64,000 bases of DNA from assembly GCA_033391075.1 (NCBI GenBank), contig JAWPMV010000001.1, positions 1,426,001-1,490,000 on the forward strand. The letters are read 5' to 3'. This document shows positions 62,411 to 64,000 of the stretch, piece after piece (positions within the stretch are counted from its first letter, which is position 1; each line of letters starts with the position of its first letter). Source of the DNA: Bacteroidia bacterium (GTDB taxonomy: Bacteria > Bacteroidota > Bacteroidia > J057). The position numbers were made by a program, and so were the translations under genes. The notes under the pieces were generated by a model. The model did no database searches. It was not told the origin of the DNA and worked only from the letters and a program-made list of their open reading frames with translations.

Positions 62411-63331
62411 CTATTGATTCTTCTTAGCCGTAGTTTGGCTGATATTCATAAAATCCTGAGGAAGTCCCCACAAGGGAATACCTGTCGGATTGATCATCAA
62501 TTTGGTATTAGGAGAAGAGGCAAGCTTCGTAAAGGCCTCAATCGCCCGATAGCGTAAAACTTCTTCTGAAAGAGAGGCTCCCAACAATTGATTGGCTTTG
62601 GCTTCTGCTTCTGCCTGTAATCGAGTCGCATTTGCATGGGCTTCTGCCCTAAGCGTCAGGGTTTGTTTTTCTGCCTCTGCTTCCAGGATTTTTACTTCCC
62701 GTTCTCCCTTGGCCTCGATAATTCTTCTCTCAGCATCGGCCGTTTGTTGCTGCTTTACAAATTGCATGCGCTGAGCCTCTTGTTCAGCTTCCAGCTTTTC
62801 TTCAATAGCACGGGTAAGCCCGGCTGGGAGTTTGATACTTTTCAGAAGCACATTGTCAATGATGATCCCGTATTTCTCCAGGATTGAATTCATACGGTTT
62901 TTTATCTCGGATTCTATATTTGCCCTTTGCCCTGAGTGCATATCCTTGGCAAAGAATCGAGCCGAAACATCTGAAGTTGTGGATCGGAAAACCGGCATGA
63001 TCAACTGACCCTGATAATTCAGCCCGACTTCCTTCAGTAAAGAAGCAGCCGATGCTGCAGAAACATGGTACTGGATAGATATTTCAGATTGTATCGTCAA
63101 TCCTTCTTTAGAAGGTAAAGGGAGTTCAACCCGCACATTCACGATTTGGGTAGGGATTCTAAAAACGGTGGTATTGAAAGGATTGATATTCACCCGGCCC
63201 TCATATAAGACCTGAGGATCAATAACTCCCCGCACACGTTTGACTCCAACCATTCCCTGATTGATGGTTACACAGGAGTTGAATAAGGATAAAATAAAGA
63301 TCGCCAATAGAAGATTTCGCATTACATTCAT
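62411..63331 (-). CDS. SPFH/prohibitin-like lipoprotein
   Basis: 306 aa. The SPFH domain (about 30-185) shows 'FRIPTQIVNVRVELPLPSKE', 'LTIQSEISIQYHVS' and 'EKYGIIIDNVLLKSIKLPAG'; the following coiled coil is 'EEKLEAEQEAQRMQFVKQQQ' with EAEAEKQ repeats. Most prohibitins have an uncleaved membrane anchor; here the N-terminus carries a lipobox ('LFNSCVT'), so it would be lipid-anchored on the periplasmic side. It may organise membrane microdomains or protect proteins from FtsH. Confidence 0.88.
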   Translation of the reverse strand: MNVMRNLLLAIFILSLFNSCVTINQGMVGVKRVRGVIDPQVLYEGRVNINPFNTTVFRIPTQIVNVRVELPLPSKEGLTIQSEISIQYHVSAASAASLLKEVGLNYQGQLIMPVFRSTTSDVSARFFAKDMHSGQRANIESEIKNRMNSILEKYGIIIDNVLLKSIKLPAGLTRAIEEKLEAEQEAQRMQFVKQQQTADAERRIIEAKGEREVKILEAEAEKQTLTLRAEAHANATRLQAEAEAKANQLLGASLSEEVLRYRAIEAFTKLASSPNTKLMINPTGIPLWGLPQDFMNISQTTAKKNQ

Positions 63332-63487
63332 TGTTTAAATGGTAAAGGTGGAAATTGTCTATCGGTATGTGCAGGATAAAATTAGGGAGATTCTCTGGAT
63401 TACTATGACACGCTTGTTCAGGCAAATGACATACTTATACATTCTCAACATTTTCATTCCTATCTTTGAGCTCAATTCTAGCTTTTC

Positions 63488-64000
63488 ATGAACTTATCTC
63501 TTCTCAAAAGAAAGATTCTTAACCGGGGTGCGTACTATATTTCCCTATGGAAATTGAGACCCTTGCTAGCTGATTTAAATGAGGATTCTCTCGTCCTGGA
63601 TTGTGGAGCGAATATAGGCGAGATCAGCCAGCAATTTTTGCAAACTGGGGCTGAGGTGATTGCCTTCGAACCGGATCCCACAGCATTCGCCTTATTGGAA
63701 AAAAGATTTAAGGGAAAAAAAGGGATTCAACTGATCAATAAAGCGGTATGGATAGAAAATACCCGGCTTAGCTTCTATTTACATGAAGACCGGGAGGAAG
63801 ACCATGCAGAGCTGACCGTAAGTTCTTCTGTCTATGGAAATAAGAAAAATGTGAGCCAGGAGCATAAACTGGAAGTCGAGGCTATAGATCTTATTGAATT
63901 CATAGAGAAATTGGATAGAAGAGTGAGTTTGATTAAAATAGATATTGAGGGGGCCGAAACGGATATTTTATACAAAATGGTTGAGGCCGGTACATACGAA
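63488..64000 (+). CDS. FkbM-family methyltransferase (N-terminal part; runs off the window end)
   Basis: 171 codons present. SAM motif I is 'LVLDCGANIGEISQQFLQTG', followed by 'VIAFEPDPTAFALLEKRF' and 'VSLIKIDIEGAETDILYKM', the last being the FkbM signature. It probably modifies a sugar or polyketide in glycan or surface-polysaccharide synthesis. The C-terminus is outside the window. Confidence 0.9.
   Translation, partial: MNLSLLKRKILNRGAYYISLWKLRPLLADLNEDSLVLDCGANIGEISQQFLQTGAEVIAFEPDPTAFALLEKRFKGKKGIQLINKAVWIENTRLSFYLHEDREEDHAELTVSSSVYGNKKNVSQEHKLEVEAIDLIEFIEKLDRRVSLIKIDIEGAETDILYKMVEAGTYE

Noticed and set aside
1-64000. tRNA, rRNA or transposase genes
   Set aside because: No cloverleaf, conserved rRNA block or transposase motif was recognised on either strand by eye.

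Overview
The window looks like a chromosomal segment of a free-living, probably marine member of the Bacteroidota (Saprospirales/Lewinella-like is my best guess, inferred and not proven). The reasons are moderate GC content, many short lipoprotein signal peptides, a TPR histidine kinase paired with a NarL/LuxR response regulator, a FISUMP domain, a SusC-type plug domain inside an alpha-2-macroglobulin, and S9/S10 peptidases. No rRNA, tRNA, integrase, transposase or CRISPR array was seen.

Layout. (1) 1-6165, minus strand: the start of a sulfatase gene, a caspase-family gene (A), then an operon of an unknown 142-aa protein, a TPR histidine kinase and its response regulator. (2) 6522-16601, plus strand: a catabolic run with an SMP-30-like lipoprotein, an EF_0837-type amidohydrolase, a BASS transporter, exported RraA-like, RidA-like and SelA-like proteins and a DUF1080 lipoprotein, followed by a second RidA, an S10 carboxypeptidase and a GNAT enzyme. 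(3) 16644-27756: the most unusual region. It holds a patatin phospholipase (-) divergent from caspase gene B (+) and a 1699-aa protein (+) with one intact and two degenerate caspase folds, TPR-like helices and a C-terminal FISUMP domain. A two-TM SLATT/DUF4231-type protein (-) lies tail to tail with it, followed by a peptidoglycan-binding, YkuD-like protein. (4) 27823-51855: mostly housekeeping and accessory enzymes (PhyH dioxygenase, G1PDH-like, sterol desaturase, cyclophilin, hydrolases, several GNATs, DPP-IV, threonine synthase, AraC regulator), ending in a very large alpha-2-macroglobulin with an embedded TonB plug. (5) 51947-64000: a TAP-like hydrolase, an array of 119-bp repeats, a serine hydrolase, a BtrH-like protein, a TspO relative, a GC-rich element made of hairpins, a Tat-exported epimerase, an HxlR regulator with a likely operator, small exported proteins, an SPFH lipoprotein and a truncated FkbM methyltransferase.

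How the genes may work together. Three caspase proteins, a lipid hydrolase and a predicted small membrane protein with an acidic tail are the kinds of parts used in bacterial suicide or immune systems (caspase = protease, patatin and SLATT = membrane effectors). I infer, without proof, that region 3 together with caspase A and its two-component system forms such a system; no CD-NTase, gasdermin, TIR, NLR-type ATPase or trypsin-like partner is visible. Region 2 looks like a largely periplasmic route for an unknown amino- or acyl-containing substrate.
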